Under the pieces are notes generated by a model, which was given only the letters and a program-made list of their open reading frames with translations, was not told the DNA's origin and made no database searches. This document shows, in pieces, positions 14,531-26,500 of a DNA stretch of 64,000 nucleotides; position 1 is the first letter of the stretch, and each line of letters begins with the position of its first letter. The position numbers were made by a program, and so were the translations under genes. Location: positions 33,410,083 to 33,474,082 of the forward strand of contig NC_086253.1 of the NCBI RefSeq assembly GCF_021018805.1, given 5' to 3'. The DNA comes from Prinia subflava (lineage: Eukaryota; Chordata; Aves; Passeriformes; Cisticolidae).

Positions 14531-17500
14531 GTAAGGGGGGTGTGCATGCTTGTGCCGAAGGGGAACTTGATAGTAGTGGCTTGAGTCTGCATAGGTAAAT
14601 CAGCTCATTCCTGGTTTTCAAAGGGGTGAGGTGGGGAGGAAGGGCAAAGCTGAATGCTTCCTGCTGAACCTGTTCTTCCGGCCTCACCGGCCAGATCTGA
14701 AGCGTCTCTCTTTGGCCTGGTGGATTTGTGGCTCATCTAAAAGCATTTTCCAACTCTTTGTTGTTGAAGGGAGTGCTTCTGGAGACTCTGCTTGGAGTTT
14801 TTTTTTTAAACCTGGGAACACATTGTTCAACAAGTAGCATCAGAGGGATGTGTTCAAAATATTCTCCTGAGAAGGAAGACTATGTTCTGTGTTAGACTCT
14901 GAGTTAAAGCAATGATTTCCTGTTTCAGATTTGTGTGACTTCCCTAATACTCCTCAACCTGAGAGAAAATCAGGTGACTTTTCCCCTGCCAGACTCAAAC
15001 CTAATATTCCTAGTCCTGAGCTCTTACTAAGTGCTCAAGACACTTTGAGAGCACAGTTGTGAGCTCAAAAATGTCAGTGCCCAATTTGAATTCATTTTGA
15101 TTGGTTGAGTAAAATCTAGGAGTGTATTTGAGACTTTGAATAGCAATGAATTATAGAAATGTCGCATGCTTTCTGCACTATGCAGGTGAGTAATTCACCA
15201 CATTGAAAAGCATGAAGCTGTTTTTGCTAGAGGCTCCTTTATTATCAGAATGAGTGGAAATGCACAAAATCAGGTGTAGAAACGTAGGAACTACCTGTCT
15301 TCTTAAGTCACTAAACCAAATAGTCTGGTATCCTCCCTATAGCAGTAGCAGTTGTGGTACTTAGGTGCTCATTTTTAAAGCTGAAGAATGACAATTGAAA
15401 TTACTATTTTTTTTCCAGCTTTCAAAACTAGAAATGCTCATGAATATGAAATTATTTGGAGCGCTTTAAATTTCATCTATGAATCTTGTTTCTCAGTAGC
15501 TTCCTGCTTTGTTTCTCATGCTGTGGCTGGGTAAATAAATATTGCTTTATCCATTCCCTAGTTAGCTGTGAATTTTAGTAGGTCCTTGTTCTTGCATAAT
15601 GGAGTCACAGCTGAAGAGAAGACCAGTTTTTACTGTTGTCTTTGTAATTTGAGCCCCATGTTCAGGTCCTTCTCCTTGAATATCTCTGTTTTGGTGTTAG
15701 ATTTCCTACTGACAGTCTATTTCTGCTGTCCTTTGCTATCCAGAGTTTTCCTGCCTGACCCTGAAATAATTTCTCTGTCTTGAGGTTTATTAAACTCTTA
15801 TTCCTCACTTTTACCCTCTGATTTGGCATCAACCTAGATTGCCTTTATTATGCTCTGCAAGAAAACTGCACTCCTGAGCACTTCTGTTTAAAAATGTTTA
15901 CACATTTATTCCAACAATGGATAATTAAACCAAAAATATTTCTATTTTTACTGTAAATCCTGACCATAAACAAAGCCATGCATAGAATTAATGAAGTGTC
16001 ATGTGGATCACAGCTTGTTCAATACCCACAGAATCAACTTTAGAGGCTGTAGTATTTTAATCAGTTTGGTAAAGGACAGTTCACAGTTTAGATAAGAAGG
16101 TGTGTCAGATTATCAAGAGAATGAAACTCATGTGTGTGCAGAGGTTTTAAGGAAATAATGTTTAAATATGAAAGAAATTATTACCATTCTAGGTTGTCAT
16201 TGGCTGTCTGTTCTTGGGGACTTTTTCTGAACTGAAGAAAGAATTCAACCTCTATCAGTTAGAAATGACAAATCAGGTACAGCTGACACGTAATTCTTTC
16301 CCCCACTGTCAGTTCTTCGTTATACCTCCAGAACAAACCCCTCCTTATAGAGCTTAAAACATAAGTACATGTGTACCTCTCTGGTGAAAATGTTATCCTT
16401 CTGAGTGGCACGAAGGAGGAAGGGAATTTCTTCACCTTCCCAGAGAGACAAAACTGGGAGGTATTAATGAAACAACATAGTTCAGTATAGGGCAGAGGGG
16501 ATGTGTGGAGAAGGATTATGAGAGGTCAGTGTTCCTCATGGATCTGGAAAAGGAAACATTCTGAATAGCTGTAACGGAGAGGCAACCTACTGCTTTGATG
16601 GGTGCTTGCAGTATTATCTTGGAGATGGATGTTGCTGTTTAAGATTTGTCCTATGACTTAGTAGCTAGTATGTGGTCCTGTGCTCAAGCACTTGCTCCAA
16701 GCATTTTGCAATGCCAGAGTTCCAAGTGATCACAGAACATTCTGAGTTGGAAGGGACTCATGAGGATCATCAAGTCTAACTCTTAAGTGAATAGCCCGTG
16801 CAGGGATTGAAACCACAACCTTGGTGTTAGCAGCATCATGCTGCTCTAACCAGCTGAGGTCTGACCTACTTTTCATGCCTATTTCTAAGAATGTCACAGC
16901 TTTCCCTTTCGGTTTCCCACCGGAGTTTGGTAGCAATTCCTGTTACAGTGCAAAAATTTTGTGGGTTGTGTTTTTGACTTTAGATGAGGCTAGTTTTTTA
17001 ACAGAAGCATGAGATTCCTACACAGAAGTCCAGTGGTGGAATACTGGACCAGTCAGCACATGGTTTTCCAAGTCTGAGAGAAAGCACTGATGAGCTTTTT
17101 GCTGTTAAGGTCATTATATTAGGCAGCATGGACTGAAGAAGAATATAGGTAATGTTTGATAATGTGTGAAATAAAGAAGTAGTATTTAAATAGAAAATAT
17201 CCAGCTAAACTAGAGCATGACACTCAACTACATGGTATTGATGTAATCAGCTGTCTTTGCAGGATTTCAGGGAAGATTAGATATTTTGTAGTTGATGAGA
17301 AAATCTGTAGTTACTGTGGAGTGTAAACTTAAATATGTATTATAAAATTATAATATACATGGCTTCTGTGATTTTGTTATTTGTGTTATAATTTGGTATA
17401 ATTCCTATGCTTCAAGATGTCTAGGATTGGGAAGAACTTTCTGTGATGAACAAAAGCACTGTAATGACCACTTAGACTGCTGTTGAGTGTCCTTGCAGCT

Positions 17501-20500
17501 TCTTTTGAAGCAGTGAGTACAGTTGGTGATGACAGAATGCTATGTCTGGAGTCTTGTTCAGTCTGCTAGGTTTTGAATTATCATATGGTCTATTTTAATC
17601 TAGTCTATTAAAGTTCTTGTTGATAGAAACTGTTTTCTATTGAAGTGTGATTTTTTTCCCATGCTTATTATAGTCTATGAAAGAGTGAAGGCAGGGAAGC
17701 TTATTCTGGGTCTAATGAATGCAGTAGTGTGCATTAGTGTTGTGGACCACAAATAGTGGCTTTGAGGCTTTCTTTTAAGTTGCTTTGAGATGGGGAAAGA
17801 GGTATCTCTGTTGATGATTTACTTATATGTAGAGGGAAGAGTAAAGACAAAGTTCATGTGACAGAAGTGATGAAATTACATTAAGAGGAAGATTCAGAGT
17901 GTGAGGACTTGAGAGGAATGAGGAACATGTTAAATCACTGCTTGCACCAAATTAAAGATGAAGCCAAGCAAGAAGGGAAGAATGCAATTCTGAACAAGCA
18001 AATGTGACAGAAAGGATTAAAGACAAGAGTTGAAGGACAAAATGCAGGCTCAGAAGAAGAAAAGATCACATGGGAAGGAACGGAAATAAACCTAGCCTTG
18101 GCATGAGTGAAATATTAACCAGATAGTCAGGAAAGAAAAATGGTTGTTGGGGGAAGGGGAAAGGTAAAGGATTCATCTCACTCAACCAGATATCTACAAT
18201 GCAGTCATTTAAATGAGAGCTGCCTGTCTAGGGTTGTATGTAGTAAGTAGAGAGAAATAGGCTCTTTTATTCTTTTATTCTGGCAGATAGGTCAGGTGGC
18301 TGCTGCAGGAGGAGGGTGCATTTTGTCCTGGAAGTACTTTTCTCTTCACAGACTGATAATGGGATCTAAACCTGCAGTGGCAGAGTTTATAGCGCAAGTT
18401 GTCTGTGTGTGAAGCCAGATAAGTATTCTTCCCAACAGGGGAGAAAAAACAAGTGTTGTGGAACAAGCTCAGTTTGTATGGCTTTGCAGAAAACAGCATG
18501 AAGAGTTCTGAAGCAGCCCTCTGGGTCAGGACAAAGGAATTCATTACTATACTGTATGACATAAAAGCACATGTGATCCAGCATCCTTCTGGCTCAGTAT
18601 CTTGTGTGCTATGTGCTTGTGGAAGGAGTGTAGGAAACATGCTATCCGAGCTCTGAAAGCCATTAGGACCCCAGAGCTGGAGCTACATCCTAAAACTATC
18701 ATCTTTAATAGTTGCCTTTAATAGTGATCTTCCATGATCCCTTGGGGTATCAGTTTATACTGACACAATGTAAGGCATGCCTTGATTTAGCTGTGTGTTA
18801 AAAAAACAAATTTCTAAAAAGCTTCTCTTTGCATTTCTTTAAGTGCACTTCTCTTTAGTCTAAAGTTTCTGAACTACAATGTGTTCAGGTGTCTTCAATG
18901 CCCTTCTTCACATGAGTGTCTGGTTTTTTTATCCCCACTGGAGATATGTCTACTGTTGATATATTCTTATGTCTGTTTGCTTGGCATACAAATTTGCAAG
19001 ATCTCTTTTCTTCACCATGCTAGTATTTATTGGCTGAATTCTAAATCCCTTGATTTTTCTCTGTTGCTACAGTTGTTTATTTCCAGATATATTTTTCCTA
19101 ATCATAAAAGTGTCTATGCTGACAAAACTACCCTTTGTATGAAAACTTAGAAATGTGTAGTACTGCATGGTTTTTTTCTATGTGTCAGCTTGGAAAACTG
19201 CCAGGCTCATCTTCTGTGAAGTGCCTTCTGAGTATTTCATACACTTGGACTGTGTTCTGCTTTTAGTGACGCCAGTGGATATTTTCCTGTTGATTTCAGT
19301 GACAGTAACACTAGGTTAGGAGGGAGCAAAACACTTGGAGATGCTGAAACTGTGCTTATAAATTAGTGACTTAAAATAATCAGAAGATTCCTCAAGTCTA
19401 TCCGTGTTGGCATTTCCTGTTTGTTTTCCCTTCCAGGAGAAGAAGATTTTTCAGATTCCCTGGATGCATGCCGCAAGACATGGGTGGGATGTTGAAAAAG
19501 ACGCTCCCTTATTTAGAAACTGGGCAATTCACACAGGTATTGGAACTCTCTTTTTGCAGGACAGATTCTCACATTGTTTTCCCTTTTAAAGTTACATGTT
19601 CCTTCTTTCTTTTTTTGCTTTTACTGACACAGAGAGTTAACTTAAGTTTCTAGATTTATGGGAGGCTGTGTTTTTTCCAGGCCTACAATACTCTCCAGCT
19701 TAATTGAAGTGCCCTAACTCATTTGCATTGAAGAACACAGTAAAACTTAACTGATTTAAATGTTAACAACATTGGGTTCAAAACTGTCAAGAGTAGAGCA
19801 CAGTCAGCACTTTGTAGACATAGGCCCTTAGGCTTTTTATGCCTTCCTATGGATTTGAGCCAGACATAATAAAGGTAAATGCTGTGCAAGCTTTTCTATG
19901 TTGTTATGGAGTCACATCAGATCTGCAATGCCCTGCGTGTTTCTTGAGCACAAACTGTTCATCATCTGTTCTAGAAATGTGCATGAGAATGAGATCACAG
20001 CACTCTCTTGCAACCTCAGCTATTGTTCGATTGCTTGTCATGGGAACCAAAGGCTGAAACCTTGAAGCTAACCTACGCTGTTATTAATTTGTCTTGGATC
20101 TTCAATCATATGTCATATGTGCCTAACTTTCTTTTCTTGCTTAGGAAAATACCAGTCAGGAGTAGATAAACCTGATCCAAAGACATGGAAGGCAAACTTC
20201 CGTTGCGCAATGAACTCCCTGCCTGACATAGAAGAAGTGAAGGACAAAAGCATAAAGAAAGGAAACAATGCCTTCAGGGTGTACCGCATGCTGCCGTTAT
20301 CTGAAAGACCTTCCAAAAAAGGTAGAGGGAGGAGCTTGTCAACATGAAATGCTGTTGAGGGCCTTGTGTTGAGAAAAACACCTACTGCAGGTAGCTCAGT
20401 ATGCAACAAGCCACCAATGCAAGCTGCACATGGTGCCCTGGGTGGCTGGGAAATGACTGGAACTCAGGAACAGCTGTGTGAAAAATGGGCTACATTCAGA

Positions 20501-23500
20501 AGAGAGGATCAATGAGATGTGACATCCCCAAGCTGTTGATATTTGTCTGTTAAAACTGATCGAGCTGTGTTCATAATCTAGTCCCAGGTCTCCTTTAGTC
20601 AAGGAAATATGATGATGGGGTATTAGAGCTCAACACACTTAACTCAGTAGGGGTCATTCAGAATATGGTGGCAGACATTTTGGTATCTTTTTTCAAGCAA
20701 GGGTACAATTAAACTGTCTCTGTCTTGAGCTGAGTGAGAGCAGTCCACTCTGCTCAGAACATTAAACCACAAAACCACATTGTTAGTTACAAGATCATGG
20801 AAAACCAACCCACAGAGCACAATAATGGTGAAATGGGAAAATGTCTGAATCCCCAAATTTAGGGATTAAATATCTTGCCTGCCAGGAGGAGATCTAACCA
20901 CCAGGTCAATCTCTTGAGTATTTGGTTTCTTTCAAAGTAGAAACAGTGGTTTATTAAGGGCTCAATAGCTTTCATATTTCTTCCTTACTGGATTGGGCAG
21001 TAGAACAATGGTTTCCTTAGTCCTCTGGTATCCTGTGGTGTCTGTAATTTGGATGAAAAGATAACCTGCAAACCAAACACATGGTGTTCCTTTAAAATCC
21101 AATTCAATTCACCTGTACCTAGAGTTTGCTCTTTTCTTAGATTGAGAAGTGAAAGGCAGATGTTCAGTTTAAGGTCAGTGTGACTGGAAATGATCAACCA
21201 TGGCATTTTTGGAGCAGAATCACACTGTGAAAGGGAGATCAATGTGCAAAAGGTAGAACATTTGTTTTGAAACTGTTTCCAGTTTCTTGTCAATACTGTA
21301 TTTGGTATATTTAGGCGCATTCCCCTGGACCCTAACATGTCCCTTAGCAGTAGATTAATGTAGGAACTACAGAAGTTCATCTTTACAGCTGAGATTCTGG
21401 GAAGGGGGGCTGTAGCAGGAAAAAATTCTGCAGAAAGTCCAGTTACGGTAAAACCCTGACATAGTTTGGGCCTTATATATATTTTCACATGCCCTTTTTT
21501 TGTGGCATGTGGCTAAACATGTGAGGGAACAAAGGAATCTGGCTACAAACATTTCTAATTTTCTGTGTATTGTGTAGTAGAGATGGGAGAAACTCTTGCT
21601 AACAGTGCTAACAGTGGGGTGGAGCTGAGCTCACATTAGCAAGACTGAGCTTTTACATCAGGTCAGAGCAGGGGCAGCAACACTGGGGTCTGCCAAGGCA
21701 CATGACATTTTGTGAGGATCACAAGCAGTGTGGTTTTTGGGATTCCCATGTCCAGCATGATTACATAAACCACATTTGCATGAATTGTAATATGTATATC
21801 CCTACCAGGCTGCAACTATTTACAAAAATATTGGTTGAAGTTTATTGTGATCTCGTTTCACATTAAATTAATAAACAATCTCCGTTTTCCTGTGGCTACA
21901 GAGAAAATGTCAGAAATGTGATGAGACATACATTGATTTTTCTTCCCTTTAAGAATATTTTTCTCCCCCTTCTTTTTTTTTTAACAGGCCTTGTTTTCTA
22001 ATTTGTCATTCTTCTGTTTGACAGCAGTTGCTTTCCTTGGTCCCATAGTGGTTCTCTTTTGTAGCCTTTTAAAAGAGAAACGAAAGCCAGAGCATTCAAG
22101 GTGAATTTTTGCTGCCAGACTGAAGGGAAGGGTAAAATTAAGCAAAAATGTGTTATCCCTTTAGTAAGAAGTCCTGCCATTTTGAGGCTCATTTTGGGGC
22201 TATTTGTTGGTGAATATAGAAAGTGTGAAGGATAACTCATGGCACACAGGACTTCATGAAATCTTCCTTCTGTTGTTGCAGGAAAAAAAATGAAATCTGA
22301 GAAGGATGACAAATTCAAACCAATTAAGGTAAGAAGTGTCAGTTTAATAGTGCAAGAGCTTATGAATACAATCTGCTGCAAATATTTTTTAATAGCTCCA
22401 ACCGTATATTGTGGTGGGTACTTGCAAATGCCTGTGGTTTGGTTAAGTAACTACAGTTACCCGACATGTTTGGGGTTGGTTTTTTTTTTGAAATATGAAG
22501 GCTGTTAAAGCCCTGACTTACGTCATCAGTGGACACAGCCCTTGTGTTACAATGCCTGGAGGTTGGAAAACCGGCAGTCTCAGCAATACATTTGCCATTT
22601 GTTTGTCTCAGAAAGGAGAAATATAGTAATTAGGGAAGGAATGCTTCTGAACAATAGAGCTACCTTTTGGAGCGATTAATTTCTGTGTGTAAAGCACTGG
22701 AAATTCATTTGCATTTAGGCAAGGGTCAGAGCTGCACCGTGTGCTCATGTTTTGTCAGTTAAAAGGCCTCAGCTGTAAAGCTCTTCAGTCACAGCCTGAG
22801 ATTTCTGCTTGTTCACAGCGTGGGCCCAGACTGATATCTGCTGTCCCTGTGAGGCAAGGTGTTTCCTGGCTTTCACACCTCTGCCAAGGGCCTCTGTGGA
22901 GTGGGCAGTATTACACACCAGCAGGAGCTAGTCCACCTTCAATTTTTTTAACAAAACAAATCTCAGAGATTTCAGATTCCCAGCTTTCAGTAAAATTGTG
23001 TCCTTGGTCTGTGTGTAGCAGCTGTGTCTACAGTGTAAGGGCAGCTTGGTCCCCTGCTGCTCACTTGTGAAGGGCTGTACCACCCATGCCTGGGTTCAGG
23101 TTCTGCAACCTGTTGCCAGGAGGTTCTCCGGGCCAGGTGAACCCAGAAATGTGGGAAAAAGTCCTCCACTGAAACAGTTTGAAAAGCAGGTGCTGCCGCA
23201 GCAGTTGCCACTTGTGAAGCTGCACATCAGAATGCTACGCCTTTTAAATTGTCTTATAGGAGCCACTTTTGAACTATCCTGTTTGGCTCATACAGCCATG
23301 CTTGTTATAAGGTGACTGATGGTAGCTGATGTTCAGAGGGAGCCAGTAAAACTGCTTTGGTCAGAAAAGAGCAGTGTGCTGCCCATATACCTACCTACCA
23401 GTGCTTCCTACTGTTAGATCTTGTAGCTCTGAGCTGGAGCCAGGTAGTATTCTTGTCTGTTCCCCCATTCCGACAGGTGTGTGCATCGGCTAGCCTGGAC

Positions 23501-26500
23501 TTTAAAAGAGGTGTTCTTTCCATACTCAGCCCCTGTTAGGCTGACTGTTGAATGTTGAAGGCTGTAGAAGTGAAAAAGGTTAGTTGGTGAATTAAAGCAA
23601 ATGCACATTTCTGAGCATGAAAGATGCTTATAATTGCTTTGCTTGGTGATGTGAATTCCTGAGATGAGAGTTGCATGTTTTGAATTGAACACCTTACAGT
23701 TACCCTGAAAAATCTCTTTTAGTGGAGCCCACTCCACGATTTGGCTGGGAACTGCAATGGGGTGATAGCAGCAGAGGGAGAAACTGAGGATCTGAGCACA
23801 CATCTGCAAAGGGACTTTAGCATAGCAAGAGCCTTGCAGTGAGCTTCCCATTGTTGCCACTGCTGGATCCTGTGGGCACCCACAGCAATTGCTGGTGGGC
23901 TGAGCTTGAGCAGAGTGTTCAGGGCACTCACTGCTTGTCCCTGTCCTGGACCTTACCAAATCCCTGCTCCACATTAGCAAAGGTGCAAGCAAGTCTCCCA
24001 CCCCACAGGCAGGTCTCCTATCTCTGGGCTATTGGGCAATCTCTCATTATAATTCATTAAAATAATTTTAAAATGAATTCTCAGTAATGGGAAGGAAACG
24101 GAAATGTCAGAGCAGCCCAGATAAAATCGGTGGTTTTTTTGAAACAAAGGGCTGAACAGAGGCTTAATTTCTACCTCATCCTAGATGAGGTAGAAACCTT
24201 TTGACCATGCAGCTCCATATTGAGAGACATTTTTAAAGTCTTAGTGACAACTTTCTCCATGCATTTAGGTGATTTAACACCAACTGTGGCAATATCCAAG
24301 ACTTTTTGTGGATCTGGCACCATGACTTGAGTTCTAAGATGCATAATTGTTTCTGAAGCTTGAAAGGGGCTACTAAATAAACTTCTCTGTAATTGAGCCT
24401 CAGTAAAGTTGAGCAAGTGCTGCATGCCCAGTGTTTCCATGGGGGCTGCTGTGTTTGCTGTATTGCACAACACCAGATACTCAGGGCTCCAGTGTGCAGC
24501 CCTGACTTATCTCTGCAGTTGTGACTCTCAGTGGATCAATAGCAACTAATTTTATCTTTTCCAGCTCTCAGGTCTTTGACCTGTGGGTCAGCACCACTGG
24601 TGCATCTCATCAAAGACCTAGTTGCCATTAACACTTAATTTTTTTACCTTTCTGATGTGCCAAGGAACGATGGGACAGGGTGCATGTTTGCCTTGTTTTA
24701 GTGTCTGGGGAGGTGCTTTTGTTGAAGTGACAATTCTTTGTGAGTAGATCACAATCACAGCATGTGACATACAGAAAAAACCTGTCACAGTGCCCCAGCA
24801 TTTTGTCCCAAAGATAACATTTCATATGGTTAGCACTGGGATGGGCTGGCACCGCAGGTCCTGAGGTTCTCCTTTGCCCTGCCTTTGATGAAATGCTTAA
24901 GGATGTAAAAATGAGCATGGCATGGACAGCTCTGCACCTCTCTTTTGGTGTCTCTGGCTCAGCAAGCAGGGGAGAACTTGCGGCCTTGCAGGGCTGGTAG
25001 AGTAAGAGCAGAAGACTTTAGACATTGTAACCAATAAACCTGTGGGAGAGTCAGTACCAAGGAGGAAGCTGCACATGTGGAATAATCCTTTTAAAGAAAT
25101 CCCAAGTTAATGGAATTAATTTTTGGTGTCTACTCTGAAGGGATTTTTTAGATTCCCTCTCGAGTGTATCAGGCTTAAGAGAGGCATCTTGTGGAAAGCT
25201 CAGTCTGTGTAGAACAGGTGGTGTTTTCCAAATGCTGTTGCCCTGTGGTAATGTTTATGATGTGATCTAAAAGGCTGTATTTAGTGTAAACACTTTGGTT
25301 TGCTTTAAGGCTTGCTGTAGAGAAAAATTAAGGCTAGAATTTAGTAATTGCTGTATAGAAACTAAGACTTCCTTCTAGAGAGTGCAAAGAGAGCATATTT
25401 GGAAAGGACTGAGGATGAATATTAAGTAGAGTACTGTTTTAAAGCAATGTTTCTGCCTTTTTTGTTTCAAATGTTAATCTCTTGTAGTAAATAGCTTGCT
25501 ACTTCATTGCTCTCAGAAGGCTTACTCTAAATTTGCAAATTAAAAATAGCTTTTGTTTCAAAGCACAAGATTTAGAAATGAGTGAATCTTGGGCTTCTCC
25601 TCAGAGAAATATTTGTTCTAAGACAGTGTCTTGCAGAGAGCAGGGAGTATATGGCAGGCAAAAGTGATGGGATTTGTTACCATCTCAGAACAGAGAGATG
25701 AACTGTCTCCTAAAATAAAGCAATCTTGACCCAACTGTACTGTTTTCATTCTAGCAAGAACCAGTTGAATCATCTTTTGGGATGAATGGGCTAAATGATG
25801 TCACTTCTGACTATTTCCTGTCCTCCAGTATAAAAAATGAAGTCGACAGTACAGTGAACTTTGTAGGTAAGTATTTCTATCCTTTTTTTACATACTAAGC
25901 ACACTGGTGACTTCAAAAACTCTTTTGGTCTGCCAGACTTATCTTTCCATCAGCATTTTGCACTTCAGGGAATGCCACACTTGCAGTCAGGTAGACCCAT
26001 TTCTCAGTGGTCAAGACCATGCAAAGTTGTGGTTGCAGGTCAGTCCCACCACCTTGCAGAGACAGTGAGCAGTACTGTGCCAGTGGGGTGGTTCCCTTGA
26101 GAGTAAAGCACTTACAGGCACTCTTAGCTGGCTTCTCATAATTAGGACTTGCTCCACAGGGTAGTCCTCAGCCATGAGGAGACTGTAGCCAGTGTCACAT
26201 GGGAGTTACACTGCAGTCAGATGGCAGTTTCCTATTGCTTAAAGCAGAGGTTTGTGTAGAATACAATTTTATCTGGAAGTTCAAACCAGCAGGCAAAATG
26301 TAGAAACTTGGTTTTTTTTACTGACACTTCAGAGGAAGAGGTAGTTTTTAACATCACTGAGCTAATGAAAAGGATCATCAAAGACTGCATTTAGAAACCA
26401 GTTAGAAATTAGCTATCATCTCAGCATGTAAATAATTGGTCCTTGGTAGAATAATTGGACTAGACTTCAACAGCTCTTTTTTGGTTAAGGTTGTCATTGC

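Noticed and set aside
16800..16860. Possible tRNA-Ile gene on the - strand
   Set aside because: Only the D-arm to T-arm part is tRNA-like, the acceptor stem is missing, and a CR1-type tail follows; it is a SINE head.
20640..20945. Old tRNA-derived SINE on the - strand (words such as cctggtggttagatct)
   Set aside because: The resemblance to a tRNA D-arm is short and no family or second promoter box could be matched.
20985..21488. 167-codon antisense frame in IRF2 intron 4
   Set aside because: No recognisable protein features and no sign of a promoter or poly(A) signal.
23414..24001. 195-codon open frame on the - strand within IRF2 intron 5
   Set aside because: No domain, signal peptide or splice context recognised; its composition follows the local base content.
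24168..24196. let-7-like microRNA
   Set aside because: The stem is only 12 bp with a 5-base loop and there is no match to let-7 beyond eight bases.
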